From Mycolicibacterium brisbanense (lineage in GTDB: Bacteria; Actinomycetota; Actinomycetes; Mycobacteriales; Mycobacteriaceae), in assembly GCF_001570425.1 (NCBI RefSeq), contig NZ_BCSX01000024.1, positions 124,001 through 188,000 on the forward strand: 64,000 nucleotides of DNA. The letters run 5' to 3'. The translations under genes and the position numbers were made by a program. Below are positions 8,590-16,900 of this stretch, one piece after another. Positions within the stretch are counted from its first letter, which is position 1, and the number at the start of each line of letters is the position of its first letter. The notes beneath the pieces were generated by a model that saw only the letters and a program-made list of their open reading frames with translations, did no database searches and was not told the DNA's origin.

Positions 8590-8668
8590 CAGGCATGCAG
8601 GTACGCCAACTACGGCGTGTCGCGGACCGCGGCGTCTGCTCGCGCTAGAAAGTCTCGCGCTAGAAAGT
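8590..8668. repeat. Palindromic intergenic element, copy 2, with duplicated gene tail
   Basis: Core from GAGCAGGC to GCGTCTGCTCGCG, then two exact tandem copies of the 15-mer CTCGCGCTAGAAAGT (8639-8653 and 8654-8668). The second copy contains the menA stop codon (TAG on the minus strand, 8660-8662) and its last sense codons, so the end of menA is duplicated into the element. Confidence 0.7.
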
Positions 8669-9535
8669 GAGGGCGAGCGCAACCGCGACGGCCCACACCA
8701 GCATCGTCAGCCCGGTGTCGCGCAGCACGGGGATCAGCCCGGCGCCACCGCTGCCATTCCGCACCGGCCGAGCCGCGCGCACCGCGAGTGGCGTGGCCAG
8801 CAGACCCACCAGACACCACGGGGTGGCGGCGGCCAGCGCCAGCGTCCCGGCCAGCGCCACGCCCAGCAACACCTGGTACAGCACCCGCGTGCGGGCATCA
8901 CCGAGGCGCACGGCCAGCGTGATCTTGCCGGCCTCCGCGTCGGTGGGGATGTCGCGCAGATTGTTGGCGACCAGCACAGCCGAGCTCAGCGAGCCCATCA
9001 CCACGGCCATCACCACGCCGACCCAGTCGATCCGCAGGGCCTGGGTGTACTGCGTGCCCAGCACCGCGACCAGACCGAAGAAGATGAAGACCGCGATCTC
9101 ACCCAGCCCCAGATAGCCGTAGGGCTTCTTGCCCCCGGTGTAGAGCCACGCGCCGGCGATACACGCCGCGCCGACCGCGATCAGCCACGGCGCGCTGACC
9201 GCGGCGAGCGCCAGGCCCGCGACGGCGGCCACCGCCAAACTCACGAGCGCCGCGGTCAGGACCGCCCGCGGCGACGCCAACCGCGATCCGACCAGGCGCA
9301 GCGGGCCGGATCGCACGTCGTCGGTGCCGCGGATGCCGTCGGAGTAGTCGTTGGCGTAGTTGACGCCGATGATCAGGGCCACTGCGACGGCCAGGGCCAG
9401 CAGCGCCTTCCACCACACCGCCGCGCCGAGCCACGCCGCGGCACCGGTCCCGGCGATCACGGGGGAGACGGCGTTGGGCAAGGTGCGGGGCCGGGCGCCC
9501 TCGATCCATTGAGCGAAACTGGCCACGGTCGCCAT
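8660..9535 (-). CDS. menA: 1,4-dihydroxy-2-naphthoate polyprenyltransferase MenA
   Basis: 291 aa membrane prenyltransferase of the UbiA superfamily. It joins DHNA to a polyprenyl diphosphate, releasing CO2 and PPi, to give demethylmenaquinone in the plasma membrane. The first Asp-rich motif is [12 protein letters not shown] and the second is [14 protein letters not shown]; about eight or nine hydrophobic segments follow the N-terminal [17 protein letters not shown] block typical of MenA. Order menA, small gene, pnp, galE follows Rv0534c-Rv0536. The tail supplier GrcC1 is at 58844. The stop codon lies inside a 15-bp tandem repeat. Confidence 0.95.
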   Translation of the reverse strand: MATVASFAQWIEGARPRTLPNAVSPVIAGTGAAAWLGAAVWWKALLALAVAVALIIGVNYANDYSDGIRGTDDVRSGPLRLVGSRLASPRAVLTAALVSLAVAAVAGLALAAVSAPWLIAVGAACIAGAWLYTGGKKPYGYLGLGEIAVFIFFGLVAVLGTQYTQALRIDWVGVVMAVVMGSLSSAVLVANNLRDIPTDAEAGKITLAVRLGDARTRVLYQVLLGVALAGTLALAAATPWCLVGLLATPLAVRAARPVRNGSGGAGLIPVLRDTGLTMLVWAVAVALALTF

Positions 9536-9573
9536 CGTATGAGGACCGCAGGAACCCGACCTACACTGGCGGC

Positions 9574-9885
9574 ATGAATGAGCGGCTCAGCAAGACCGAG
9601 ATCGGCAAGGATGTGCTGCAGGAATCCGTCGAGGCCGTGGCGTCGACCGTGGGTGAGGTGACCCACATCATCACGACTGCGGTCAAGGACGTGGCGGCGG
9701 CCATCGGCGGCCTGGCCACCGATGCGTTCGAGATCCGCGACAGTGCGCGCAAGGCCCGCGCCCAGCTCGATGACGACCTCGACGTGGACGCCCCCGCAGA
9801 CGTCGACGACGTCGAAGAGGACGTCGACGAGGTCAAGCCCACCGATGTCCCCGAATCCCAGGACCTCGGCGACAAGACCGACTAG
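9574..9885 (+). CDS. Small acidic hypothetical protein
   Basis: 103 aa. The N-terminal two thirds form amphipathic helix with Ala/Val heptads ([31 protein letters not shown]), and the C-terminus is very acidic (many D, E and DVDD repeats, ending DLGDKTD). There is no signal peptide or clear membrane span. Its TAG stop overlaps the GTG start of the MTA phosphorylase gene, so the two are cotranscribed. No family recognised; a membrane-surface or scaffold role is possible but unproven. Confidence 0.65.
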   Translation: MNERLSKTEIGKDVLQESVEAVASTVGEVTHIITTAVKDVAAAIGGLATDAFEIRDSARKARAQLDDDLDVDAPADVDDVEEDVDEVKPTDVPESQDLGDKTD

Positions 9886-10661
9886 TGCTCGGAGTCGTCG
9901 GCGGTAGCGGCTTTTACACATTTTTCGGGTCGGACGCGCGCAGCGTCAGCCTGGATACGCCGTACGGGGCCCCCAGCGCACCCATCACGGTCGGCACCGT
10001 CGGCCAGCATGAGGTGGCGTTCCTCCCGAGACACGGCGTGAGTCATGAGTATTCGCCGCATACGGTGCCGTATCGGGCGAACATGTGGGCGCTGCGTGCG
10101 CTGGGCGTGCGGCGCATCTTCGGGCCGTGCGCGGTCGGTAGCTTGACGCCCGATCTCGGCCCCGGGTCGATGGTGGTGCCCGATCAACTGGTCGACCGCA
10201 CCAGCGCGCGTCCCGACACCTATTTCGATTCCGGCGGCATCCATGTGAGTTTCGCCGATCCCTACTGTCCGACGCTGCGCGCCGCGGCGGCCGGGCTGCC
10301 CGGCGTGGTCGACGGCGGCACCATGGTGGTGATCCAGGGCCCGCGGTTCTCCACGCGCGCCGAGAGCCAGTGGTTCGCGGGCCAGGGCTTCCGGTTGGTC
10401 AACATGACCGGCTACCCCGAGGCGGTGCTGGCCCGGGAACTCGAAATGTGTTACGCCGCCATTGCTTTGGTGACCGACCTGGACGCGGGCATCGAGACGG
10501 GGGCGGGGGTGCGCGCGGTCGACGTGTTCGCCGAATTCGAGCGGAACATCGTGCCGTTCAAGAAGTTGGTGCACGAGGCGCTCGAGGCGGTCGACGTCGA
10601 GCGGACCTGCACCCATTGCCTGGCCCATGACGGGGTGAAGCTGCCTTTCGAGTTGCCGTGA
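9885..10661 (+). CDS. pnp: S-methyl-5'-thioadenosine phosphorylase (Pnp/MtnP family)
   Basis: 258 aa from GTG 9885. Trimeric purine nucleoside phosphorylase family II: GVVGGSGFY (phosphate loop), PRHGVSHEYSPHTVPYRANM with the MTAP-type His, IQGPRFSTRAES, and NMTGYPEAVLARELEMCYAAIALVTD (base and ribose site, Met before Thr). It cleaves methylthioadenosine, the by-product of polyamine and other SAM-dependent reactions, to adenine and methylthioribose-1-phosphate in the cytosol. Mycobacterial Rv0535 is the positional homologue. It overlaps its neighbours on both sides, so it lies inside an operon of three genes. Confidence 0.9.
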   Translation: MLGVVGGSGFYTFFGSDARSVSLDTPYGAPSAPITVGTVGQHEVAFLPRHGVSHEYSPHTVPYRANMWALRALGVRRIFGPCAVGSLTPDLGPGSMVVPDQLVDRTSARPDTYFDSGGIHVSFADPYCPTLRAAAAGLPGVVDGGTMVVIQGPRFSTRAESQWFAGQGFRLVNMTGYPEAVLARELEMCYAAIALVTDLDAGIETGAGVRAVDVFAEFERNIVPFKKLVHEALEAVDVERTCTHCLAHDGVKLPFELP

Positions 10662-11689
10662 GGGTTCTGCTCACCGGCGCGGCGGGTTTCATCGGGTCCC
10701 GGACGGCGGTCGCGTTACGGTCCGCGGGCCACGAGGTGATCGCCGTCGACACCATGCTCGCCGCCGCGCACGGCCCCGGCGCCGAACCTCCGCCGCAGTG
10801 TCACCTTGTCGACATCCGGGACGGCGATGCCCTGAAGCCGTTGCTCGACGGTGTCGACGTGGTGTGCCACCAGGCTGCCGTCGTGGGAGCCGGGGTAGAT
10901 GCGGCCGACGCGCCGTCGTACGCGGGGCACAACGACTTCGGCACGGCGGTGCTGCTCGCCGAGATGTACGCCGCGGGCTGTACGCGGCTCGTGCTCGCGT
11001 CATCGATGGTGGTCTACGGGCAGGGTGGCTACGACTGCCCGGCGCACGGCCCGGTCGACCCGGCGCCGCGCACCCGCGCGGATCTGGACGCCGGGGTGTT
11101 CGAGCATCGCTGCCCGGTCGGTGGGGAACCGTTGCGGTGGCGGCTGGTCGGCGAGGACGCACCATTGCGGCCCCGAAGCCTGTACGCCGCCAGCAAAACC
11201 GCGCAGGAGCATTTCGCGCTGGCCTGGGTGGAGAGCGGTGCCGGGTCGGTGGTCGCGTTGCGCTATCACAACGTCTACGGCCCCAACATGCCGCGCGACA
11301 CGCCCTACTCGGGTGTCGCGGCCATCTTCCGCTCCCAGCTCGAATCCGGTGGGCAGCCAAGGGTTTTCGAGGATGGCGGGCAGATGCGCGACTTCGTCCA
11401 CGTCGATGACGTCGCGGCCGCCAACGTCGCCGCGGTCGACGCCGGGCTGGACGGATTCAACGCGTTCAATGTCTGCTCGGGGCGGCCCATCTCGATCATG
11501 GACGTGGCGACACGGTTGTGCGAGGCCCGCGGTGCTCAGGCGCCCGTGGTCACCGGCCAGTACCGCAGCGGCGACGTCCGGCACATCGTGGCCTCGCCGG
11601 CCCATGCGGCGCAGGCACTGGGGTTCCGGGCCGCGATCGACCCGTATGACGGTTTGGCCGAGTTCGCGTTCGCGCCGCTGCGGGCGTGA
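10658..11689 (+). CDS. galE3: NAD-dependent epimerase/dehydratase (GalE3-type)
   Basis: 343 aa extended SDR. N-terminal Rossmann motif GAAGFIGSR at about residue 7, DxxD-type VDIRDGDAL, the active-site YAASK (in RSLYAASKTAQEHFAL) with the Ser in LASSMVVYG, and a C-terminal sugar-nucleotide domain (HNVYGPNMP, RDFVHVDDVAAANVAA). It acts on an NDP-sugar in the cytosol, as UDP-glucose/galactose epimerases do; the exact sugar is open. The GTG start overlaps the pnp stop by 4 bases. A palindromic element follows the stop codon directly. Confidence 0.85.
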   Translation: MRVLLTGAAGFIGSRTAVALRSAGHEVIAVDTMLAAAHGPGAEPPPQCHLVDIRDGDALKPLLDGVDVVCHQAAVVGAGVDAADAPSYAGHNDFGTAVLLAEMYAAGCTRLVLASSMVVYGQGGYDCPAHGPVDPAPRTRADLDAGVFEHRCPVGGEPLRWRLVGEDAPLRPRSLYAASKTAQEHFALAWVESGAGSVVALRYHNVYGPNMPRDTPYSGVAAIFRSQLESGGQPRVFEDGGQMRDFVHVDDVAAANVAAVDAGLDGFNAFNVCSGRPISIMDVATRLCEARGAQAPVVTGQYRSGDVRHIVASPAHAAQALGFRAAIDPYDGLAEFAFAPLRA

Positions 11690-11690
11690 T

Positions 11691-11760
11691 CCGCGAGCGT
11701 GAATCCGCTGCGAGAAAACGGCCGATTTTTCGCAGACGTTGCACACTCGTGGATGCTCGT
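11691..11760. repeat. Palindromic intergenic element, copy 3
   Basis: Starts with the galE3 stop codon. Outer arms GCGAGCGTG and CACACTCGT are imperfect; the inner hairpin is TGCGAGAAAA / TTTTTCGCA around CGGCCGA. ATCCGCGAGCGTGA is followed by ATCCGCTGCGAGA, a degenerate direct repeat. It could act as a terminator for the pnp-galE3 operon. Confidence 0.6.
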
Positions 11761-11776
11761 TGGCCAAGGCTCGCAC

Positions 11777-11806
11777 TTGACACCCGTCAACTCCACGTGC
11801 CAATAC
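11777..11806 (+). promoter_or_regulatory. SigA-type promoter for a leaderless transcript
   Basis: TTGACA at 11777-11782, 18 bases, then CAATAC(T) at 11801-11806. The predicted transcript start falls on or next to the GTG at 11811, and no ribosome site precedes that codon, so translation is probably leaderless. Confidence 0.5.
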
Positions 11807-11810
11807 TGAC

Positions 11811-12941
11811 GTGGTGAAACCCGCCATCTGTGAGCAGTTCGGCATCGACTTTCCGCTCTTCGCCTTCAGCCACTGTCGTGACGTGGTGGCCGCGGTGACC
11901 AACGCCGGAGGCTTCGGCGTCCTGGGCGCCACCGCCTACACGCCCGAGCAACTGGACCGCGAACTCACCTGGATCGACCAGCACGTGGGCGGTAAGCCGT
12001 ATGGCGCCGACATCATCGTCCCGGCGAAATTCGAGGGCAAGGGCGAGCACCTGTCGCGCAGCCAGCTGGCGGACCGAATCCCGGGTGAATACCGCGATTT
12101 CGTGGCGCAACTGCTCGCCCAGCACGGCATCGAGCCCGATCCCAACCCGCGGCTGGGTGGTTCTTCGCTGTCGGGGGACACCGGGCAGGAGCTCCTCGAG
12201 GTCGCGCTGAGCCATCCGATCAAACTGATCGCCAACGCCCTCGGCGTGCCGCCCGATTACATGATCGACGCGGGGCGAGAACGCGGCGTCCCCGTAGCGG
12301 CCCTGGTCGGGGCCCGCGAGCACGCCGTCAAACAGGTGCACGCCGGCGTCGACATGATCATCGCGCAGGGCACCGAGGCGGGCGGGCACTGCGGTGAGGT
12401 GTCGACGCTGGTGCTCGTCCCCGAGGTTCTCGATTCGCTGGCTGAGATGGGCAGCACCATTCCCGTTTTGGCCGCGGGCGGCATCGTGACCGGGAGGCAG
12501 ATGGCCGCCGCCGTCGCGATGGGGGCCGCCGGCGCCTGGACGGGATCGGTGTGGCTGACCACCGAGGAGGCCGAGACGGCGCCGCACACCGTGCAGAAGA
12601 TGCTCGCCGCGACGTCGCGCGACACCGTGCGGTCGACGGGCCGCACCGGCAAGCCTGCGCGCCAGCTGGTTTCCGAATGGACCGACGCGTGGCAGCCGAA
12701 TCCCGCTGGACACCAGACACTTCCGCTCCCGCTGCAGAACATGCTCGCCGAGCCCGTCATCCGCCGCATCGATGTGCTTGCCGCACAAGGCCATCCGGGT
12801 GCCCAAGCGCTGGCGACCTACTTCGTCGGGCAGGGCGTGGGGTTGATGAACAAGGTGAAGCCGGCGCGTGAGGTCGTCCGCGAGTTCATCGAGGACTACG
12901 TGGCGGCCACGGAACGGCTGAGCAACAGCCTGCCCGACTAG
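11811..12941 (+). CDS. Nitronate monooxygenase-family flavoprotein
   Basis: 376 aa TIM-barrel FMN enzyme (nitronate monooxygenase / 2-nitropropane dioxygenase family, close in layout to enoyl-reductase-like FabK). FGIDFPLFAFSHCRDVVAAVTNAGGFGVLG opens the barrel; the FMN phosphate site is AQGTEAGGHCGE and LAAGGIVTGRQMAAAVAMGAAGAWTGS. These enzymes oxidise toxic propionate-3-nitronate or reduce other small substrates. GTG start at 11811 (or 11814). It ends in a CTAG overlap with the convergent lipoprotein gene. The substrate is not readable from sequence. Confidence 0.8.
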   Translation: MVKPAICEQFGIDFPLFAFSHCRDVVAAVTNAGGFGVLGATAYTPEQLDRELTWIDQHVGGKPYGADIIVPAKFEGKGEHLSRSQLADRIPGEYRDFVAQLLAQHGIEPDPNPRLGGSSLSGDTGQELLEVALSHPIKLIANALGVPPDYMIDAGRERGVPVAALVGAREHAVKQVHAGVDMIIAQGTEAGGHCGEVSTLVLVPEVLDSLAEMGSTIPVLAAGGIVTGRQMAAAVAMGAAGAWTGSVWLTTEEAETAPHTVQKMLAATSRDTVRSTGRTGKPARQLVSEWTDAWQPNPAGHQTLPLPLQNMLAEPVIRRIDVLAAQGHPGAQALATYFVGQGVGLMNKVKPAREVVREFIEDYVAATERLSNSLPD

Positions 12942-13624
12942 TGCTGCGGGCGCCCACCGCCACAGTTGCCGTTGACCGCGGGCCGCACCGTGGCACCGGC
13001 GGCCTGCAGGACGCCGCTGCTGTCCTTGGTGCCCTGGGCCGCCAGGCACACGCCGGTGACGATCGCTGAAGCCTCTGCGCCGGAACGCTTTTCGTAGCGA
13101 GTGTTGGCAGTGACGGTCACCGTTGCGGTGCTGTTGTCGGCCTCGGTGACCACGATCGAGTTGCCATTCACCGAAGTGACGGTTCCGGCGACGCCGTGTT
13201 GCTGATTACCCCCTTTGTGTCCGCATTGGGTCCCGGCGTTCTGCGCGATGACGACTGCTGCGGCGGCGCTGCTGTCCTTGGCGTTGTGGACCTGGATGCA
13301 CTCGCCGGGCGTGACGTCGGTGAGCTGTGCGGCAGTGAGTTGCGCGATGTGCGTCGAGCCGGTGATGTTCACGGTGGCCGGACCCTGCCGTCCCGTGACG
13401 TTCACCGTGCCGCCGGATACGGCGCTGACCAGGCCGTCCACCCGGTCCTTCCCGTCGTGGCCGGCGCCGGGGGCGGGGCCGGCGGCGGCCGACGTCGACG
13501 TCGACGTCGAGCCGCTGGTCGCGGAACTGGGTGCGGACGACGTGCTGGACGTGCCGCATGCGGCCAAGGAGAGCACGGCGAATCCGGCAAGGGTGACGAC
13601 GGCATAGCGCGGTGTGATGACCAT
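12938..13624 (-). CDS. DUF5666-type secreted lipoprotein
   Basis: 228 aa. The N-terminal signal ends in a lipobox (LSLAACG, Cys about residue 22), followed by a Ser/Thr/Ala-rich linker. Then come two beta-rich repeats of the same motif: GLVSAVSGGTVNVTG...TRYEKR-like and GTVTSVNGNSIVVTEAD. Each repeat carries one or two cysteines (PGECIQVHN, GTQCGHKGG, GVCLAAQG). This matches DUF5666 small barrel domains seen in actinobacterial lipoproteins. It is probably anchored on the outer face of the plasma membrane. The His/Gly/Cys content hints at metal binding, which is not proven. Confidence 0.7.
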   Translation of the reverse strand: MVITPRYAVVTLAGFAVLSLAACGTSSTSSAPSSATSGSTSTSTSAAAGPAPGAGHDGKDRVDGLVSAVSGGTVNVTGRQGPATVNITGSTHIAQLTAAQLTDVTPGECIQVHNAKDSSAAAAVVIAQNAGTQCGHKGGNQQHGVAGTVTSVNGNSIVVTEADNSTATVTVTANTRYEKRSGAEASAIVTGVCLAAQGTKDSSGVLQAAGATVRPAVNGNCGGGRPQH

Positions 13625-13686
13625 GTAGCTACGGTCCGCGTCACAGCTGTCGATGAGCTCAGCAGTGGATATGAATTCAGTGTGCG

Positions 13687-14715
13687 TCAGTCGACGTTGT
13701 CGAGCGTCAACGGCAGGCGCACCTCGAAACGCGCACCGGTGTCCAGATTGCGGGCCGACAGTGTGCCGCCGTGCGCCTGGACCAGGCCTGCCGCAATGGT
13801 CAGCCCCAGCCCCGAACCGCTCGGCAGTGACGAGTCTGCGCGTGGCACACGGCCGTTGGAGCCGCGATAGGCGACGTCGAAGACGCGCGGCAGGTCGGCC
13901 TCGTCGATGCCGACCCCGGTGTCGTCGACGTGCGCCCATGCGCCGGCCGCGTCCGCGCCGAGGGCCAGCGTCACGGCCCCGCCCTCGGGGGTGTGCGCGA
14001 TGGCGTTGGCCACCAGGTTCGACAGCACCCGCACCAGGGCACGGTCACTGCCCAGCACCCGCACCGGCTGCGGCGGCAGTTCGGCGGTCAACCGCACGCC
14101 GGCGCGGCCGGCCGCTATGCGGTGGGCCGAGATCACGTCGGCCACCACCTCGTCCAGAGCGACCTGCTCGCGCACCGGTTGCACCGAGCCCGCGTTGATC
14201 TTCGACATCTCGAACAGGTCGTCGACCATCTCGGAGAGCCGGATCGATTCCTGCTCAATGTGTTTGGCGTGGGTCCTGACCTCGTCGTCGGTGACCACGC
14301 CGTCGGCGATGGCCTCGGAGACCGCGCGGATACCGGCCAGCGGGGTACGCAGGTCGTGGCTGACGAACGCCACCAGCTGGCGGCGCGAATGCTCGGCCGC
14401 GCGCTCCGAATCGCGGATCTCCTGTTCCCACACCGTCCGCCGGGCCTGGTACCGGGCCAGCATGACTGCCGCGGGGATGGTCACCACCGACACGATCACC
14501 AGCACCACCGCGGTCTGCTCGAACGTCTCGGTGATCATGAACCCGCTGGCGCCGAGCACCCCGGTGAACGTGGCCAAGGTCGGGATCAGGACGAGCACCA
14601 CCATGCTCACCGCCAGCGACCAGGACCGCGCGAACCGGATGATGATCGCCCCGGCCAGCACCACCGGCAGCGAGCAGGCCAGCGCCCATCCGATGATCTC
14701 AGCGAGGTTCTGCAC
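13687..14715 (-). CDS. Two-component sensor histidine kinase
   Basis: 342 aa, GTG start at 14715, which overlaps the end of a 32-bp tandem repeat. Two membrane segments at about residues 7-27 and 35-75 have almost no extracytoplasmic loop, so it probably senses an intramembrane or internal signal. HisKA domain with His120 in FVSHDLRTPLAG; HATPase_c with N-box NLVANAIAHTPEGG, DDTGVGIDEADLP and SGSGLGLTIAAG. It is cotranscribed with the OmpR-type regulator immediately upstream, separated only by the repeat. The signal is unknown. Confidence 0.88.
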   Translation of the reverse strand: MQNLAEIIGWALACSLPVVLAGAIIIRFARSWSLAVSMVVLVLIPTLATFTGVLGASGFMITETFEQTAVVLVIVSVVTIPAAVMLARYQARRTVWEQEIRDSERAAEHSRRQLVAFVSHDLRTPLAGIRAVSEAIADGVVTDDEVRTHAKHIEQESIRLSEMVDDLFEMSKINAGSVQPVREQVALDEVVADVISAHRIAAGRAGVRLTAELPPQPVRVLGSDRALVRVLSNLVANAIAHTPEGGAVTLALGADAAGAWAHVDDTGVGIDEADLPRVFDVAYRGSNGRVPRADSSLPSGSGLGLTIAAGLVQAHGGTLSARNLDTGARFEVRLPLTLDNVD

Positions 14716-14810
14716 TACACCCTCTGTTCTTCGCGCAAGCGCTCATCTACACCCTCTGTTCTTCGCGCAAGCGCTCATCTACGTCCTCTGTTCTTCGCGC
14801 AAGCGCTCAT
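14715..14810. repeat. Three tandem 32-bp repeats between response regulator and kinase
   Basis: Units at 14715-14746, 14747-14778 and 14779-14810; the first two are identical and the third has two differences. On the minus strand each starts ATGAGCGCTTGCGCGAAGAA and ends TGTAG or CGTAG. The unit at 14779-14810 encodes the last residues and stop of the response regulator; the others form a mini-ORF that ends in TGA within the next ATGA. This recalls the MIRU found between senX3 and regX3 in M. tuberculosis. Confidence 0.85.
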
Positions 14811-15480
14811 CACCACTCCACAGGTAGCCGCGTCCCCACACTGTCTGAATCCGGTGTCGATCGCCGAGCTTGGACCGTAGCCGCTTGATGTGCACCGTCA
14901 CGGTGGACAGATCTCCGAAGTCCCAGCGCCACACCCGTTTGAGCAGATCCTCGCGAGAGAACACGGTGTCGCTGTTGGTCAAGAGGAACACCAGCAGATC
15001 GAACTCGCGGTTGGTCAGGCTGACGGGGCGCCCCGCCACGGTGACCGAGCGTGCCGCGGTCGATACGTGCAGATCGCCGACGGCGACTTCGGCGGGCACC
15101 GACCCGACGGACCCGGAGCTGCGCCGCAGCAGCGATCGCACCCGCAGTGCCAGTTCGCGGGGGCTGAACGGCTTGGTCAGATAGTCGTCGGCGCCGGCCT
15201 CCAGCCCGGCGATGCGGTCGTCCTCTTCACCGAGCGCGGTCAGCAGGATCACCGGCATGCTGTAGTCGCCGTCGCGCCGCAGGTCTCGGCACAGCGACAG
15301 GCCGTCGGAACCCGGCATCATCACGTCGAGCACCGCGACGTCGATCTGCACGGTGTCCAGCAGCCGCAGGGCTTCGGCGCCGTCGTGCGCGACCGACACA
15401 TCGAGTCCGTCGCGTTCCAGGTAGCGCCGCACCACGTCGCGTACCACGGTGTCGTCGTCGGCGATCAGTACCCGGGTCAC
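14779..15480 (-). CDS. OmpR/PhoB-family response regulator
   Basis: 233 aa, GTG start at 15480. Receiver domain at about 1-115: acidic triad in IADDD, phospho-acceptor Asp52 in VAVLDVMMPG, switch Thr in ILLTALG, Lys in YLTKPFSPREL. Winged-helix DNA-binding domain at about 135-225 (LTNREFDLLVFLL, FSREDLLKRVW, TVTVHIKRLRSKLGD, GRGYLW). The C-terminal DERLREEQRT is encoded by a repeat unit, so its length may vary between strains. It forms an operon with the kinase at 13687-14715. Confidence 0.9.
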   Translation of the reverse strand: MTRVLIADDDTVVRDVVRRYLERDGLDVSVAHDGAEALRLLDTVQIDVAVLDVMMPGSDGLSLCRDLRRDGDYSMPVILLTALGEEDDRIAGLEAGADDYLTKPFSPRELALRVRSLLRRSSGSVGSVPAEVAVGDLHVSTAARSVTVAGRPVSLTNREFDLLVFLLTNSDTVFSREDLLKRVWRWDFGDLSTVTVHIKRLRSKLGDRHRIQTVWGRGYLWSGDERLREEQRT

Positions 15481-15583
15481 TCTATGAGGTTACTGCCGCA
15501 GGGCCGCGACCTGCGGTGATGTCACGGTTTCGTCATGGATGGCCTCTGGCCCGCGGGCAGTGGACGGCCTACCGTCGGAGACC

Positions 15584-16246
15584 ATGGCCTCCGAACCGGC
15601 GCTCGTGACCGTGGTGCTGCCGTGTCTGGACGAGGAACAGTCGCTGCCCGGCGTGCTGGCCGCGATGCCCGACGGGTACCGGCCGCTGGTCGTCGACAAC
15701 AACAGCTCCGACCGCACCGCGGAGGTGGCCCGGGAACTCGGCGCCACGGTGGTGGCCGAGCGACGACCCGGATACGGCTCGGCCGTGCACGCGGGGGTGG
15801 TCGCAGCCGCGAGCCCGATTGTGGCGGTGCTCGACGCCGACGGCTCGCTGGACCCAGGGGAGCTGCCGGCGCTCGTCGCGGAACTGGATCGCGGCGCCGA
15901 TCTGGTGATCGGCAGGCGCAGGCCGGTGGCCGGGTTGCGCTGGCCCTGGCATGCCCGGCTCGGGACGGCGGCGGTGTGCTGGCGGCTGCGGCAGCGTTAC
16001 CGGCTGCCGGTGCACGACATCGCGCCGATGCGGGTGGCCCGCCGCGACGCCCTGATCGGGCTCGGGGTGTCGGATCGCCGCTCGGGCTACCCACTGGAGT
16101 TGTTGATCCGCGCGGCACAGGCCGGGTGGCGCGTGGTCGAGCGGGACGTGACCTACTGGCCGCGCACCGGAGGCCAGTCCAAGGTGAGTGGATCGGTGCG
16201 GGGCAGCGTCATCGCCGCAGTGGACTTCTGGCGGGCGATCACATGA
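15584..16246 (+). CDS. Family 2 glycosyltransferase (Rv0539-type)
   Basis: 220 aa from ATG 15584, chosen because TCGGAGACC precedes it and the GT-A fold begins a few residues later (VTVVLPCLDEEQSLPGVL); an in-frame ATG at 15539 would add 15 residues. Donor and metal site VDNNSSDRTAEVA and LDADGSLDPGEL (DxD-like). No membrane anchor. These enzymes move a sugar from an NDP-sugar or onto a polyprenyl phosphate. It overlaps the DUF2064 gene by 4 bases and opens a tightly packed operon that runs to 19106. Confidence 0.82.
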   Translation: MASEPALVTVVLPCLDEEQSLPGVLAAMPDGYRPLVVDNNSSDRTAEVARELGATVVAERRPGYGSAVHAGVVAAASPIVAVLDADGSLDPGELPALVAELDRGADLVIGRRRPVAGLRWPWHARLGTAAVCWRLRQRYRLPVHDIAPMRVARRDALIGLGVSDRRSGYPLELLIRAAQAGWRVVERDVTYWPRTGGQSKVSGSVRGSVIAAVDFWRAIT

Positions 16247-16899
16247 AACCCGTTGTGGTGCTGGTGGTTGCCAAGGCTCCGGTTCCCGGTTTGGCCAAGA
16301 CCCGGCTGGCCGCCGGTATCGGTGCCGAAGCCGCCGCCGAGATCGCTGCCGCGGCGCTGCTGGACACCCTCGACGCGGCGGCCGCTGCCACTGCCCAGGC
16401 GCGTGTGGTGGCGCTGACCGGCGACCTTGACCGGGCCCGCCGCAGCCACGAGATACGCGACCGGCTTGCCGATTTCGTCGTCGTCCCGCAGCGCGGTGAG
16501 AACTTCGCCGAACGGCTCGCCAACGCTCACGCCGACGCCGCCGCGGCGGCCGGGCTGCCGGTGCTGCAGGTCGGGATGGACACGCCACAGATCAGCGCTG
16601 CCCTGCTCGACCAGTGCGCGGACGCGCTGTCCGACGCCGACGCGGTGCTCGGCATGGCCCGCGACGGCGGTTGGTGGGTGCTCGGCGTGCGGGACAGCCG
16701 CACGGCGGCGTGCCTCGCCGACGTCGAGATGTCGACGCCGCAGACCGGAGCAAAAACCCTTGCCGCACTGCGTGATACCGGCGCAACGGTGGCCCTGACC
16801 GCCGAGTTGGCCGACTTCGACACGGTCGACGACATCAGCGAGGTGCGCGGGGCGTGCTCACCCGACAGTCGGTTCGTCAGGGCGACCCAGGGGATGTGA
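16243..16899 (+). CDS. DUF2064 / TIGR04282 nucleotidyltransferase-like protein (Rv0540-type)
   Basis: 218 aa. Opening VVLVVAKAPVPGLAKTRLAAGIG is the P-loop-like motif of the GT-A fold nucleotidyltransferases related to MobA/CofC, followed by QRGENFAERLANA, QVGMDTPQISAALL (Asp ligand) and ARDGGWWVLGVRD. The family often sits with a GT2 enzyme, as here, and probably makes or uses an activated sugar or phospho-intermediate. Start ATG 16243 overlaps the GT2 stop (ATGA). Exact reaction unknown. Confidence 0.8.
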   Translation: MKPVVVLVVAKAPVPGLAKTRLAAGIGAEAAAEIAAAALLDTLDAAAAATAQARVVALTGDLDRARRSHEIRDRLADFVVVPQRGENFAERLANAHADAAAAAGLPVLQVGMDTPQISAALLDQCADALSDADAVLGMARDGGWWVLGVRDSRTAACLADVEMSTPQTGAKTLAALRDTGATVALTAELADFDTVDDISEVRGACSPDSRFVRATQGM

Positions 16900-16900
16900 C

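Noticed and set aside
14715..14810. Possible CRISPR array
   Set aside because: Three directly abutting 32-bp units with no spacers, inside a two-component operon; no cas genes in the window.
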